Shown: in pieces, positions 13,453 through 24,459 of the stretch
Layout: every line of letters starts with the position of its first letter
How positions within the stretch are numbered: position 1 is the first letter of the stretch
Assembly (NCBI RefSeq): GCF_029428675.1
Contig: NZ_JAJNEL010000001.1
Span: forward strand, 806,001 to 870,000
DNA from: Streptomyces sp. JH14
GTDB lineage: Bacteria; Actinomycetota; Actinomycetes; Streptomycetales; Streptomycetaceae
Length of the DNA stretch: 64,000 nucleotides
Reading direction: 5' to 3'
The notes under the pieces: generated by a model
The model's database searches: none
Seen by the model: the letters and a program-made list of their open reading frames with translations, nothing else
What the model was told of the DNA's origin: nothing
Program-made: the position numbers and the translations under genes

Positions 13453-13953
13453 ATGTCCAGCGAATACGCAAAACAGCTCGGGGCCAAGCTCCGCGCCATC
13501 CGCACCCAGCAGGGCCTCTCCCTCCACGGCGTGGAGGAGAAGTCCCAGGGCCGCTGGAAGGCCGTCGTGGTCGGTTCGTACGAGCGCGGCGACCGTGCCG
13601 TGACCGTGCAGCGTCTCGCCGAGCTGGCGGACTTCTACGGTGTCCCGGTGCAGGAGCTTCTGCCCGGTACGACGCCCGGCGGCGCCGCCGAGCCGCCGCC
13701 GAAGCTTGTCCTGGACCTGGAGCGCCTCGCCCATGTGCCGCCGGAGAAGGCCGGACCGCTGCAGCGCTACGCGGCGACCATCCAGAGCCAGCGCGGCGAC
13801 TACAACGGCAAGGTGCTCTCGATCCGCCAGGACGACCTGCGCACGCTGGCCGTGATCTACGACCAGTCGCCGTCCGTGCTCACGGAGCAGCTGATCAGCT
13901 GGGGCGTCCTCGACGCGGACGCGCGCCGCGCGGTCGCCCACGACGAGGGCTGA
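13453..13953 (+). CDS. bldD: Developmental master regulator BldD (c-di-GMP-responsive repressor)
   Basis: BldD represses the sporulation regulon during vegetative growth; it dimerises around a tetramer of cyclic di-GMP. The 166-aa protein has an N-terminal Xre-type helix-turn-helix (about residues 10-70, with LSLHGVEEKSQGRWKAVVVG) and a C-terminal domain with the BldD c-di-GMP signature R114-G-D116-X8-R125-Q-D-D128, which is intact. GGGGAG at 13443-13448 precedes the ATG by 4 nt. It is divergent from pyrR and followed by a strong terminator. Confidence 0.97.
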   Translation: MSSEYAKQLGAKLRAIRTQQGLSLHGVEEKSQGRWKAVVVGSYERGDRAVTVQRLAELADFYGVPVQELLPGTTPGGAAEPPPKLVLDLERLAHVPPEKAGPLQRYAATIQSQRGDYNGKVLSIRQDDLRTLAVIYDQSPSVLTEQLISWGVLDADARRAVAHDEG

Positions 13954-13983
13954 CATGCGGGTCTGAAGCCCCGAAGAAACGTA

Positions 13984-14034
13984 ACGCCGGGTTGCCCGGG
14001 TCCCCATTCGGGCCCCGGGCAACCCGGCGTTTTT
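13984..14034 (+). terminator. Strong intrinsic terminator after bldD
   Basis: A 17-bp perfect GC-rich stem (13984-14000 with 14014-14030) is followed by TTTTT. This is the clearest terminator in the window, about 30 nt past the bldD stop. Confidence 0.92.
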
Positions 14035-14045
14035 GCTGCGCGCTT

Positions 14046-14535
14046 CCGGGGCGGGGGGTCCGTCCTCAATCGCCGGACGGGCTTGGTTGTGTCACCCCGG
14101 GCCGCGGGGGGTGCCGTCGCCTCTGGCCGGTGGTGGGGTGGGCGGGCCCCCTCCGGGGCGTCTCCTCAGGACTGGCGCGGAAGCCCGCAACGCGGACGAG
14201 CCCGGCACGTGCGCCAGCCCCTGCGGGGACTCCCCTGCACGGCCCCACCATGTATCACTCGCGCCTGCGACCCGGTGGTCGGACATGAAGGCCCACCGGG
14301 CCGCTGACGCGCGACGGCCCGGTCCGGGGCCGTGCAGGGGGGTCCCCGCAGGACGACGAACACAGACCCGGGCTCGCCCGACGACGAGCCCGCACGTTCG
14401 TCGTTCGAGGAGACACCCCGGAGGGGCCCCGAACCACCACCCCCCGAACCAAGGCGACCGCACCCCCGGAGAACCGCGCCGGGACGGACACCCCAAGCCC
14501 GTCCGGCGATTGAGGACGGAACCCCAGCCCCGGAC
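14046..14535. repeat. Large interrupted palindrome (about 490 bp) between bldD and nusB
   Basis: Three pairs of inverted arms are nested around one centre near 14287. The outer pair, 14059-14086 with 14493-14520, is a perfect 28-bp match. The middle pair is 14144-14167 with 14407-14429 (two differences), and the inner pair is 14221-14246 with 14326-14351 (25/26). The outer arm contains CTCAATCGCCGGACGGGC, which I recall as a common dispersed intergenic repeat in Streptomyces. The open frames crossing this stretch (up to 344 codons) show no protein family signal. No gene is called in 13954-14629. Confidence 0.85.
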
Positions 14536-14573
14536 CGGGGCGCGACATCCCCGGCGCCCAACCCCCGCACGCC

Positions 14574-14607
14574 GAAGGGCCCACGGTCACACGACCGTGG
14601 GCCCTTC
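14574..14607 (-). terminator. Terminator of the efp-nusB transcript
   Basis: GAAGGGCCCACGGTC (14574-14588) and GACCGTGGGCCCTTC (14593-14607) form a perfect 15-bp stem with an ACAC loop, 23 nt past the nusB stop. There is no T-run. Confidence 0.7.
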
Positions 14608-14629
14608 GTGGGCTGAACGCCGCCGGAGG

Positions 14630-15061
14630 CTAGGCCTCCCGGCGCAGGTTCGGCTTGAGGTCCTTGAAACGGGCCAGCAGGCCGTTCACGAAGGACGGGG
14701 AATCGTCGGTGGAGAACTCCTTGGCGAGCTGGACCGCCTCGTCGATCACCACCGCGTCCGGCGTCCCGTCCACCCAGATCAGCTCGTACGCACCGAGCCG
14801 CAGGATGTTCCGGTCGACGACCGGCATGCGGTCGATCTCCCAGTCCACGGCGTAGGTGATGATGAGGTCGTCGATCCGGTCGGCGTACTGCGCGTACCCC
14901 TCGACGAGCTCCATCGTGTACTCGGTGACGGGCGGCTGACGGGTGTCGGACCGCGAGAGCCGCACCCAGTCCGCGAGGACCGTCTGCACGGACTCACCGC
15001 GCTGGTCGGCCTCGAAGAGGATCTGGAAGGCTCGCTTGCGGGCCGTGTTCCGAGCAGCCAC
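14630..15061 (-). CDS. nusB: Transcription antitermination factor NusB
   Basis: NusB joins NusE (S10) on boxA RNA to promote rRNA antitermination. The 143-aa all-helical protein opens AARNTARKRAFQILFEAD and has MPVVDRNILRLGAYELI and VIDEAVQLAKEFSTDDSPSFVNGLL, all NusB hallmarks. The GTG start lies 2 nt after the efp stop, with no good Shine-Dalgarno of its own, so it is probably translated by coupling to efp. Confidence 0.96.
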   Translation of the reverse strand: MAARNTARKRAFQILFEADQRGESVQTVLADWVRLSRSDTRQPPVTEYTMELVEGYAQYADRIDDLIITYAVDWEIDRMPVVDRNILRLGAYELIWVDGTPDAVVIDEAVQLAKEFSTDDSPSFVNGLLARFKDLKPNLRREA

Positions 15062-15063
15062 GG

Positions 15064-15630
15064 TTAGCTGTTCACCCGGCCGAGGTAGTCGCCCGTGCGG
15101 GTGTCGACCTTGATCTTCTCACCCGTGGTGATGAAGAGCGGGACGCCGATCTCGTAACCGGTCTCCAGCGTGGCGGGCTTGGTGCCGCCGGTGGAGCGGT
15201 CGCCCTGCACGCCCGGGTCGGTGTGCTGGATGGTCAGCTCGACGGCGGCCGGCAGCTCGACGTAGAGGACCTCGCCCTCGTGCTGGGCCACGGAGGCGGT
15301 GAAGCCCTCGATCAGGAAGTTGGCGGCGTCGCCGACAGCCTTGCGGTCGACCATGAGCTGGTCGTAGGTGTCCATGTCCATGAAGACGAAGTACTCGCCG
15401 TCCATGTACGAGAACTGCATGTCGCGGCGGTCAATGGTGGCCGTCTCGACCTTCACGCCGGCGTTGAACGTCTTGTCGACGACCTTGCCGGACAGCACGT
15501 TCTTGAGCTTGGTGCGCACGAAAGCCGGGCCCTTGCCGGGCTTGACGTGCTGGAACTCGACGACGGACCAGAGCTGGCCTCCGTCGAGCTTGAGCACCAG
15601 GCCGTTCTTGAGGTCGTTCGTGGAAGCCAC
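15064..15630 (-). CDS. efp: Elongation factor P
   Basis: EF-P binds between the P and E sites and relieves ribosome stalling at polyproline. The 188-aa protein has the three beta-barrel layout; the loop PGKGPAF puts a lysine at position 33 at the tip that contacts the peptidyl transferase centre. The C-terminus [17 protein letters not shown] is the EF-P signature. The GTG at 15630 is chosen because AGGAGA precedes it and the length fits; the open frame runs much further upstream. It is followed 2 nt later by nusB. Confidence 0.96.
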   Translation of the reverse strand: MASTNDLKNGLVLKLDGGQLWSVVEFQHVKPGKGPAFVRTKLKNVLSGKVVDKTFNAGVKVETATIDRRDMQFSYMDGEYFVFMDMDTYDQLMVDRKAVGDAANFLIEGFTASVAQHEGEVLYVELPAAVELTIQHTDPGVQGDRSTGGTKPATLETGYEIGVPLFITTGEKIKVDTRTGDYLGRVNS

Positions 15631-15679
15631 GGTTGCGGAATCTCCTGGACTGAAGCTGGTGGACGACCAAGGATGCGCG

Positions 15680-16786
15680 CTAGAGCGCGAGCAGCTCCTT
15701 GGTCGTAATGGTGAGTAGCTCGGGTCCGCCGTCCGCCTCGGGGCGCACGACGAGCGTGTCATCGATCCGGACCCCGCCCCGGCCCGGGAGGTGGACCCCC
15801 GGTTCGACGGTGACCGGCACACAAGCGTCCAGTTTACCCATGGCTGCCGGTGCCAGCTGCGGGTCCTCGTCGATTTCGAGCCCCACGCCGTGCCCGGTCC
15901 AGGGTGCGAGGCACTCGCCGTGGCCCGCGGAGTCCAGGAGATGACGGGCCGCGTGGTCCACATCGCGGTACGCGGTGCCGGGCAGCAATGCCTCGCGTCC
16001 GGCCCGCTGAGCGGCGAAAACCAGGTCGTACAGGTCGATCTGCCAGGAGGCCGGCGCGGTCCCGATGACGAACGTGCGGCCGATCTCGCACCGGTAGCCG
16101 CGATAGTTCGCGCCGAGGCAGACGGAGAGGAAATCTCCCTCCTCCACGCGCCGGTCCGACGGCCGGTGACGGCCCTGGCCCGAGTTGGGTCCGGTGGCGA
16201 CGGAGGTCGAGAAGGCGGGTCCGTCGGCGCCGTGGTCCACCAGCCGACGTTCCAGTTCCAGGGCGAGATGCCGTTCGGTGCGGCCGACGAGGATCGACTC
16301 GAGGAGTTCCCCGAGCGCCTGGTCGGTGATCTCGGCGGCGATCCGCAGGCAGGCGATCTCCTCCTCGTCCTTGACGATGCGCAGCTGCTCCACCGTGGCG
16401 CCGAGGTCGGCCAGCCGGAGCCGCGGGGCGACCGCGTGCATGGCTCTGTGACGGGACACCGTCAGATCGTGTTCCTCGACGGCGAGCGATTCCGCGCCGG
16501 AGGAGACGGCCAGGTCGGCGGCGGCGACCACCGGATCGCCGTCGGCGGCGGGCAGCAGGGCCAGCCGCAGCTGGTCATCGGTGTGCCCCTGGACAGGATC
16601 GCCGGTCGGCGCGCGGGGGCACAGCAGGACGTCCTCCACGGGGCCGAGCAGCAGCACGGCGCCCGGGGGCGCGCCACCGGCGAGGTAGCGGACGTTGGCG
16701 GGGCGGGAGACGAGAGCGGCCGCGGATCCGACGGCGGCGCACCGGTCGCGCAGCAGCCCGCGGCGGACGGTGTACACCTCTGACAT
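15680..16786 (-). CDS. M24-family (Xaa-Pro peptidase-like) protein with altered metal ligands
   Basis: The 368-aa protein has the N-terminal creatinase-type domain and the C-terminal pita-bread fold of Xaa-Pro aminopeptidases. The catalytic-region histidines are present (H207, H299 in TGHGVG) and E328 (VEPG) is kept. Three of the five usual metal ligands are changed: the first Asp is C223 ([11 protein letters not shown]), the second Asp is E234 (CEIGRTF), and the last Glu is D342 (VRIDDT). It may be a weak, altered or non-peptidase member. It lies 49 nt upstream of efp, the order in which pepQ-like genes often precede efp. Confidence 0.85.
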   Translation of the reverse strand: MSEVYTVRRGLLRDRCAAVGSAAALVSRPANVRYLAGGAPPGAVLLLGPVEDVLLCPRAPTGDPVQGHTDDQLRLALLPAADGDPVVAAADLAVSSGAESLAVEEHDLTVSRHRAMHAVAPRLRLADLGATVEQLRIVKDEEEIACLRIAAEITDQALGELLESILVGRTERHLALELERRLVDHGADGPAFSTSVATGPNSGQGRHRPSDRRVEEGDFLSVCLGANYRGYRCEIGRTFVIGTAPASWQIDLYDLVFAAQRAGREALLPGTAYRDVDHAARHLLDSAGHGECLAPWTGHGVGLEIDEDPQLAPAAMGKLDACVPVTVEPGVHLPGRGGVRIDDTLVVRPEADGGPELLTITTKELLAL

Positions 16787-16927
16787 GCCCCGAGCCTACG
16801 AGCGGGAGCCCGGGGCTGCGCGGTCAGCGCACCCGACCGGGGGGCCGCGACCGCCGGGCCGCAGCGCCGGGGCGGGGCAGGGCTCAGCCGTGCGGGAGCG
16901 GCACCGTCCGCCCCGTCGTCACCGTCG

Positions 16928-17749
16928 TCACCATGTGGGCGGACTGGCTATGGAGCGGGCGAGAATGTCGTCGAGGACGCGGGCCGTGGTCTCCACGTCG
17001 TACGTGGAGTTGTCGATGATCGGCAGCCCCGAGCCGTACCAGCCCGCCATCCGGCCGTGGATCCGGGCGACCTCCTCGTCCGACAGGCGGCGGTTGCCGC
17101 TGCGGGCGGCGTTGCGCTCCAGCACGATCTCCAGGCCGGGGAGCAGCACCACGGGCAGCAGACCGGGGCCCACATGGCGCTTCCAGCCGCCGAGGCCCAC
17201 GACCGGGCGGTCGGGGAAGACCGCGTCGTCGAGGATGCAGGAGATGCCGTTGGCCAGGAAGTTGCGGGCGGCGAAGCCGCAGGTGCGGCGGGCCAGACGG
17301 TACTGGGCCTCCGAGTGGTCGTTCCATCCGGCCTGCGGGTCGGCGAAGCCGGAGCAGACCCATTCGCGGACGTCGTCGAGGCTGACGTGTGCCGTCGGGA
17401 CCCGGCGGCGGCTGGCCCACAGCTTGGCCACGGTGGTCTTGCCCGCGCCCGCGGGACCGATCAGAAGAACGGCGAGGGTCGCCGTGCCCGTGCCGGGTTC
17501 GGTGGGTGGCGCAGGCAGCGGGACGGGTCCGCCGGGTGGCAGCTGGATGTGCCCGGTGGTCTCCCGGGACACGGGGGCGGGGGCGTGGTGCGGGGCGGGC
17601 CCGGCCCAGCCCTGCCCCTGGGGCGCAGGAGGGGGCGGTGGCCCCGGTGGACCGGGGTGGCCGGGGTGCTGGGCCTGGTGCGTCCAGCCGGCAGGTCCGT
17701 TTCCGGGTCCTTCGGGCGGCGGCAGCGGGGCCCCCACTGCGTGCTGCAT
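16928..17749 (-). CDS. P-loop ATP-binding protein (AAA/kinase-like), unknown substrate
   Basis: The 273-aa protein has a disordered Pro/Gly/His-rich N-terminus (residues 1 to about 88) followed by a P-loop domain with Walker A GPAGAGKTT at residues 98-106. HVSLDDVREWVCSGF and a helix-rich C-terminal part resemble small-molecule or polynucleotide kinase/zeta-toxin-like P-loop proteins. No specific function can be assigned. It is separated from aroQ by a strong terminator and from the M24 gene by 141 nt. Confidence 0.8.
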   Translation of the reverse strand: MQHAVGAPLPPPEGPGNGPAGWTHQAQHPGHPGPPGPPPPPAPQGQGWAGPAPHHAPAPVSRETTGHIQLPPGGPVPLPAPPTEPGTGTATLAVLLIGPAGAGKTTVAKLWASRRRVPTAHVSLDDVREWVCSGFADPQAGWNDHSEAQYRLARRTCGFAARNFLANGISCILDDAVFPDRPVVGLGGWKRHVGPGLLPVVLLPGLEIVLERNAARSGNRRLSDEEVARIHGRMAGWYGSGLPIIDNSTYDVETTARVLDDILARSIASPPTW

Positions 17750-17798
17750 CCGGTGCCACTCCGTCTCGTACAGGCAACTGGCGCTGGTGGAACGGCAA

Positions 17799-17846
17799 CC
17801 GTACCGTCCCCGGCCGCCGTAGAGACAACGGCCGGGGACGGTACGG
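17799..17846 (-). terminator. Terminator of the shikimate gene cluster
   Basis: An 18-bp perfect stem (17799-17816 with 17829-17846) with a 12-nt loop lies 50 nt past the aroQ stop. Confidence 0.8.
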
Positions 17847-17895
17847 AGTGCCCCGTCGGCCCGTGGGCCGTCCGGTGCGCCGGTCTGTCAGTCCG

Positions 17896-21160
<3,265 letters not shown>

Positions 21161-21307
21161 CGGTGCTCCTCATGCTCGCGCCTGGAACTGCAACGGCGCG
21201 ACCGGGTGCGCGGCCCTGGCCCGCCGCCTCGATCCTCCCACGCCCGGGCCCCCGACCCGGCCGCCGGTCCAGCTGACGGACGGATCGGTGCCCTTCGGGG
21301 CGTGGGG

Positions 21308-22135
21308 TCAGCGGGTGGCGAGTGCCGCTTCGCCGGCCCGCCGCATGGCTGCGAGAGGGGCGGGCGAGCAACCCGTCATCTGCTCGACCTGGAGAACGGC
21401 CTGGTGAACCAGAAGGTCGAGACCTCCGACGACTGCCCCGCTCCGCGCGGACCAGGCTGCGGCAAGTCCGGTCGGCCAGGGCTCGTACAGCACATCGAAG
21501 AGCGTGCCGGGAGTCGCCGGCACCGCACCGCTGAGCGCGTCCGTGGCGCCGGCCGGCGTGGTGGCGATCACCAGGGGTGCGTGCAGCGCCTGCTGCGCGT
21601 CCGCCCAGTCGGCGATCCGTACGTCGACACCGAGCCGCTCGCCCCAGCCGCGCATCTCGTCGCCGCGCTCGCGGCTGCGTACATAGGCGGTGACCGGTCC
21701 CGTGCAGATGTCCGACAGCGCGGCGAGCGCGGAGGACGCGGTGGCTCCGGCGCCGAGGACGGCGGCGGATTCGGTCTTCTCGACGCCGCGTTCACGCAGC
21801 GCGGCGATCATGCCGGGGATGTCGGTGTTGTCGCCGACGCGGCGGCCGTCCTCGGTGAAGACCACGGTGTTGACGGCCTCGACGGACGCCGCGGTCCCGC
21901 TGACCGCGTCGAGCAGCGGGATGATCGCGCGCTTCAGCGGCATGGTCAGTGACAGGCCGGCCCAGGAGGCGTCGAGTCCTTCGACGAAGCCGGGGAGCCC
22001 GGCCTCGTCCACGTCGAAGCGGTCGTACGACCAGTGGGCGAGGCCGAGTTCGTCGTACGCGGCACGGTGCAGGACCGGGGAGAGCGAGTGGGCGATGGGC
22101 GAGCCGAGGACGGCTGCCCGGCGGATGGTGCTCAC
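21308..22135 (-). CDS. aroE: Shikimate dehydrogenase (NADP)
   Basis: It reduces 3-dehydroshikimate to shikimate. The 275-aa protein has the substrate motif GSPIAHSLSPVLHRAAY, the catalytic-lysine region LTMPLKR, NTD (GDNTDIPG), and the nucleotide-binding AVLGAGATASSALAAL. The GTG start overlaps the mltG stop by 4 nt. Confidence 0.94.
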   Translation of the reverse strand: MSTIRRAAVLGSPIAHSLSPVLHRAAYDELGLAHWSYDRFDVDEAGLPGFVEGLDASWAGLSLTMPLKRAIIPLLDAVSGTAASVEAVNTVVFTEDGRRVGDNTDIPGMIAALRERGVEKTESAAVLGAGATASSALAALSDICTGPVTAYVRSRERGDEMRGWGERLGVDVRIADWADAQQALHAPLVIATTPAGATDALSGAVPATPGTLFDVLYEPWPTGLAAAWSARSGAVVGGLDLLVHQAVLQVEQMTGCSPAPLAAMRRAGEAALATR

Positions 22136-23880
22136 TGACCCGACTTCTCCTGTTCGTACTTCTTGCGATTGCGCTCGTGCTCTTCGTTGGTCGTCGCGAA
22201 CAGCGTCTTGTCCTCGGTCACGGACACGAAGTAGTACCAGGGCCCAGGAGTGGGGTTGATCGCCGAGTGGAGAGCGGCCGCGCCGGGGTTGTTGATGGGA
22301 CCGGGCGGCAGACCGTGGACGTAGTACGTGTTGTACGGGTCCTTGAACTTCCGCAGGTCCGACACCGGGCCCGTGTCCAGTGTGCTCTGCGCCTTGGCGT
22401 AGTTCACCGTGGAGTCGAAGTCGAGCAGCCCGTAGGTCTCGGTGTTGTTCGGCTTGAGCCGGTTGTAGACGACCCGCGCGACCTTGTCGAAGTCCCGCTT
22501 GTACTTGCCCTCTGCCTGCACGAGGCTGGCGACCGTGATCAGCTGCCAGGGGCTCTTGAGGCCCAGCTTCTTGGCGTTCGGCTCGAGGTCGGCCTTGTCG
22601 TACTCCTCGTTGGCCCGGGAGACCATCTTCTTGAGGACGGCCTCGGGCTTCATCTCGTTGGTGACCGGGTAGGCCGCCGGGTAGAGGAAGCCCTCCAACC
22701 GGTCGTCGACGACCGGGTCGTCCTCGGCCCAGTCCGGCAGCCCGAGACTGCCGACGTTCTTCTTGGCGACATCGCCGGTGGTGCCGGCCTTGAGCCCGAG
22801 CTTCTTGTCGATCAGCTTGTAGACGTTCCTGTTGGTCGTGCCCTCAGGAATGATCAGCAGATTCTGGCTCTTGGGGTCGACCATCATCTTCACGGCCTCG
22901 GCCGCGGACATCTGCTTCTTGAGCAGATAGACACCCGCCTGGATCGAGTTCCCCTTGGGGTTCTCGACCTGCGCCGAGATGAAGGCGTCGACGCTCTTGA
23001 CGACGCCCTTCTCCTTCAGGATGTTGCCGATCTCGTTGCCGAGAGCGCCCTTCGGGATCTCGACCTCGACCGAGCCGGAGCCCTGGCCCGAGTAGTCGGG
23101 CGCGGGGCCGAATTGCTTCTGGTAATACGTGTATCCGGCATAGCCGGCCGCACCGAGTCCGCCGACGAGGACCAGGGAGACGACGAGGCAGGCACAGCCG
23201 CTGCGGCCCTTCTTCTTGCCCTTGCCCCGGCGCTCGCTGCCACCGTCCCTGCGCGGGTCGTCGTCGTACTCGTCATCGTCGTCGCGTGGGCTCCGGCCGG
23301 CCCGGTCGTCGTCGACGCCCGTGAAGAACGGGTGCGTCTCCTCCTCCGGCACGTCCGGGTCCCAGTCGGGGTTCCGCGGCGGGGCCTGCTCCGCCGCGGC
23401 CTCGCGCCGGCCCGGGGGCTGCGGCGGCGGGTACGCCTCGGAGGTGCCGTAGTAGTCCTGCTCCGCGCCGTAGCCCGCCGACCGGTTTCCGTACGGGTCC
23501 TGCGGATGGCCGTCGTACGGCATCGCGACGGGCTGCTGGCCGGTGCCCCAGCCGCCGTCGTACTGCGCCTGCTGGGGGGCCTGCTGTGCGTACGGATCGT
23601 GCGACTGCTGAGGAGCCTGCTGTGCGTACGGGTCATGCGGCTGCTGCGGCTGCTGCGCATAGGGCCCCTGCGCGTACGGATCCTGCGGGGAGCCGTACTG
23701 CTGGGGGTACGTCTGCTGCGGCTGCTGCTGGCCGTAGGGGTCCTGCGGGTGGGGCTGCTGCTGGCCGCCGTACTGGTTCTGGCCGTGGGCAGACTGCTGA
23801 CCTCCCCATCCCTGGTCCCCGTACAGGGGATCCTCGGGATGCCACGGTTCGGAGCCGGGGCCCCGGCCATACTCAGTCAT
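22132..23880 (-). CDS. mltG: MltG/YceG-like endolytic murein transglycosylase-family protein
   Basis: Family members cleave nascent peptidoglycan and may end glycan strands. The 582-aa protein has a disordered Gln/Tyr/Pro-rich cytoplasmic region (residues 1-225), one membrane helix (about 229-252) and an extracellular YceG domain (about 270-575) with EGFLYPAAYP and HGLPPGPINNPG. The position of the E. coli MltG catalytic Glu (ASIVEKE) is Gln455 here (ASLVQAE); E457 remains. The ATG at 23880 has GGGGA upstream and is preferred over 23940. It is translationally linked to aroE. Confidence 0.92.
   Translation of the reverse strand: MTEYGRGPGSEPWHPEDPLYGDQGWGGQQSAHGQNQYGGQQQPHPQDPYGQQQPQQTYPQQYGSPQDPYAQGPYAQQPQQPHDPYAQQAPQQSHDPYAQQAPQQAQYDGGWGTGQQPVAMPYDGHPQDPYGNRSAGYGAEQDYYGTSEAYPPPQPPGRREAAAEQAPPRNPDWDPDVPEEETHPFFTGVDDDRAGRSPRDDDDEYDDDPRRDGGSERRGKGKKKGRSGCACLVVSLVLVGGLGAAGYAGYTYYQKQFGPAPDYSGQGSGSVEVEIPKGALGNEIGNILKEKGVVKSVDAFISAQVENPKGNSIQAGVYLLKKQMSAAEAVKMMVDPKSQNLLIIPEGTTNRNVYKLIDKKLGLKAGTTGDVAKKNVGSLGLPDWAEDDPVVDDRLEGFLYPAAYPVTNEMKPEAVLKKMVSRANEEYDKADLEPNAKKLGLKSPWQLITVASLVQAEGKYKRDFDKVARVVYNRLKPNNTETYGLLDFDSTVNYAKAQSTLDTGPVSDLRKFKDPYNTYYVHGLPPGPINNPGAAALHSAINPTPGPWYYFVSVTEDKTLFATTNEEHERNRKKYEQEKSGQ
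23569..23637 (-). repeat. Tandem coding repeats in the MltG N-terminus
   Basis: Residues 82-104 contain tandem copies of about 11 residues of the form HDPYAQQAPQQ; related DPYGQQ/DPYAQG units flank them. The DNA repeats (TGCTGTGCGTACGG units) may vary in number between strains. Confidence 0.65.
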
Positions 23881-23973
23881 CGATCCCCTAGAGCCGCGAG
23901 ACAGGTTCCGCCTCTTGCTGTGCAGTGTTTGTTCGAACACCGTCGCATCGCGCGGAACGTTACCGTATCGCGA

Positions 23974-24459
23974 TCAGACAACCACTTCGACGCCTTCGCC
24001 CGGAGCTTTACCTGACGCCCGCTCCGACTCCAGAGCGTTCTGGAGGATCACCACAGCGGCAGCCTGGTCGATGACAGACCGGCCCTTCTTGGACTTCACA
24101 CCCGAGGCACGCAGCCCCTGGCTCGCCGTCACTGTGGTCATCCTCTCGTCCACCAATCGCACCGGAATGGGTGCGGCCGAGCGGGCGACCTCCTGGGCGA
24201 AGGCCCGGACCTTGGCCGCGGCAGGCCCTTCACCGCCGCCCAGGGACCGGGGCAGACCGATGATGATCTCGATGGGCTCGTACTCCTCGACGATCTGTCC
24301 CAACCGCCGGTGGGCGGCCGGGACGTCGCGTCCCGGCACGGTCTCCACCGGCGTGGCGAGGATCCCGTCGGGGTCGCACGAGGCGACCCCGATCCGGGCG
24401 TCCCCGACGTCGATCGCGAGGCGACGTCCGCGGCGCATGTGCGTCATCCGTCCCGTCAC
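23974..24459 (-). CDS. ruvX: Holliday-junction resolvase-like RuvX/YqgF (pre-16S rRNA processing)
   Basis: Members of this RNase H-fold family mature the 5' end of 16S rRNA and may cut branched DNA. The 161-aa protein has [13 protein letters not shown] near residues 14-26 (first acidic residue), [20 protein letters not shown] and [13 protein letters not shown]. The GTG start overlaps the alaS stop by 4 nt; a later ATG (codon 8) is possible. It is downstream of alaS, a widespread conserved pairing. Confidence 0.92.
   Translation of the reverse strand: MTGRMTHMRRGRRLAIDVGDARIGVASCDPDGILATPVETVPGRDVPAAHRRLGQIVEEYEPIEIIIGLPRSLGGGEGPAAAKVRAFAQEVARSAAPIPVRLVDERMTTVTASQGLRASGVKSKKGRSVIDQAAAVVILQNALESERASGKAPGEGVEVVV

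Noticed and set aside
14033..15067. Several open frames through the bldD-nusB gap, up to 344 codons
   Set aside because: They run across an inverted repeat and into nusB antisense; Pro/Arg/Gly composition and no ribosome-binding sites.
23930..23950. GTTCGAAC near the mltG start as a LexA box
   Set aside because: LexA boxes of this group need GAAC-N4-GTTC; here the half-sites are in the reverse order without spacing.
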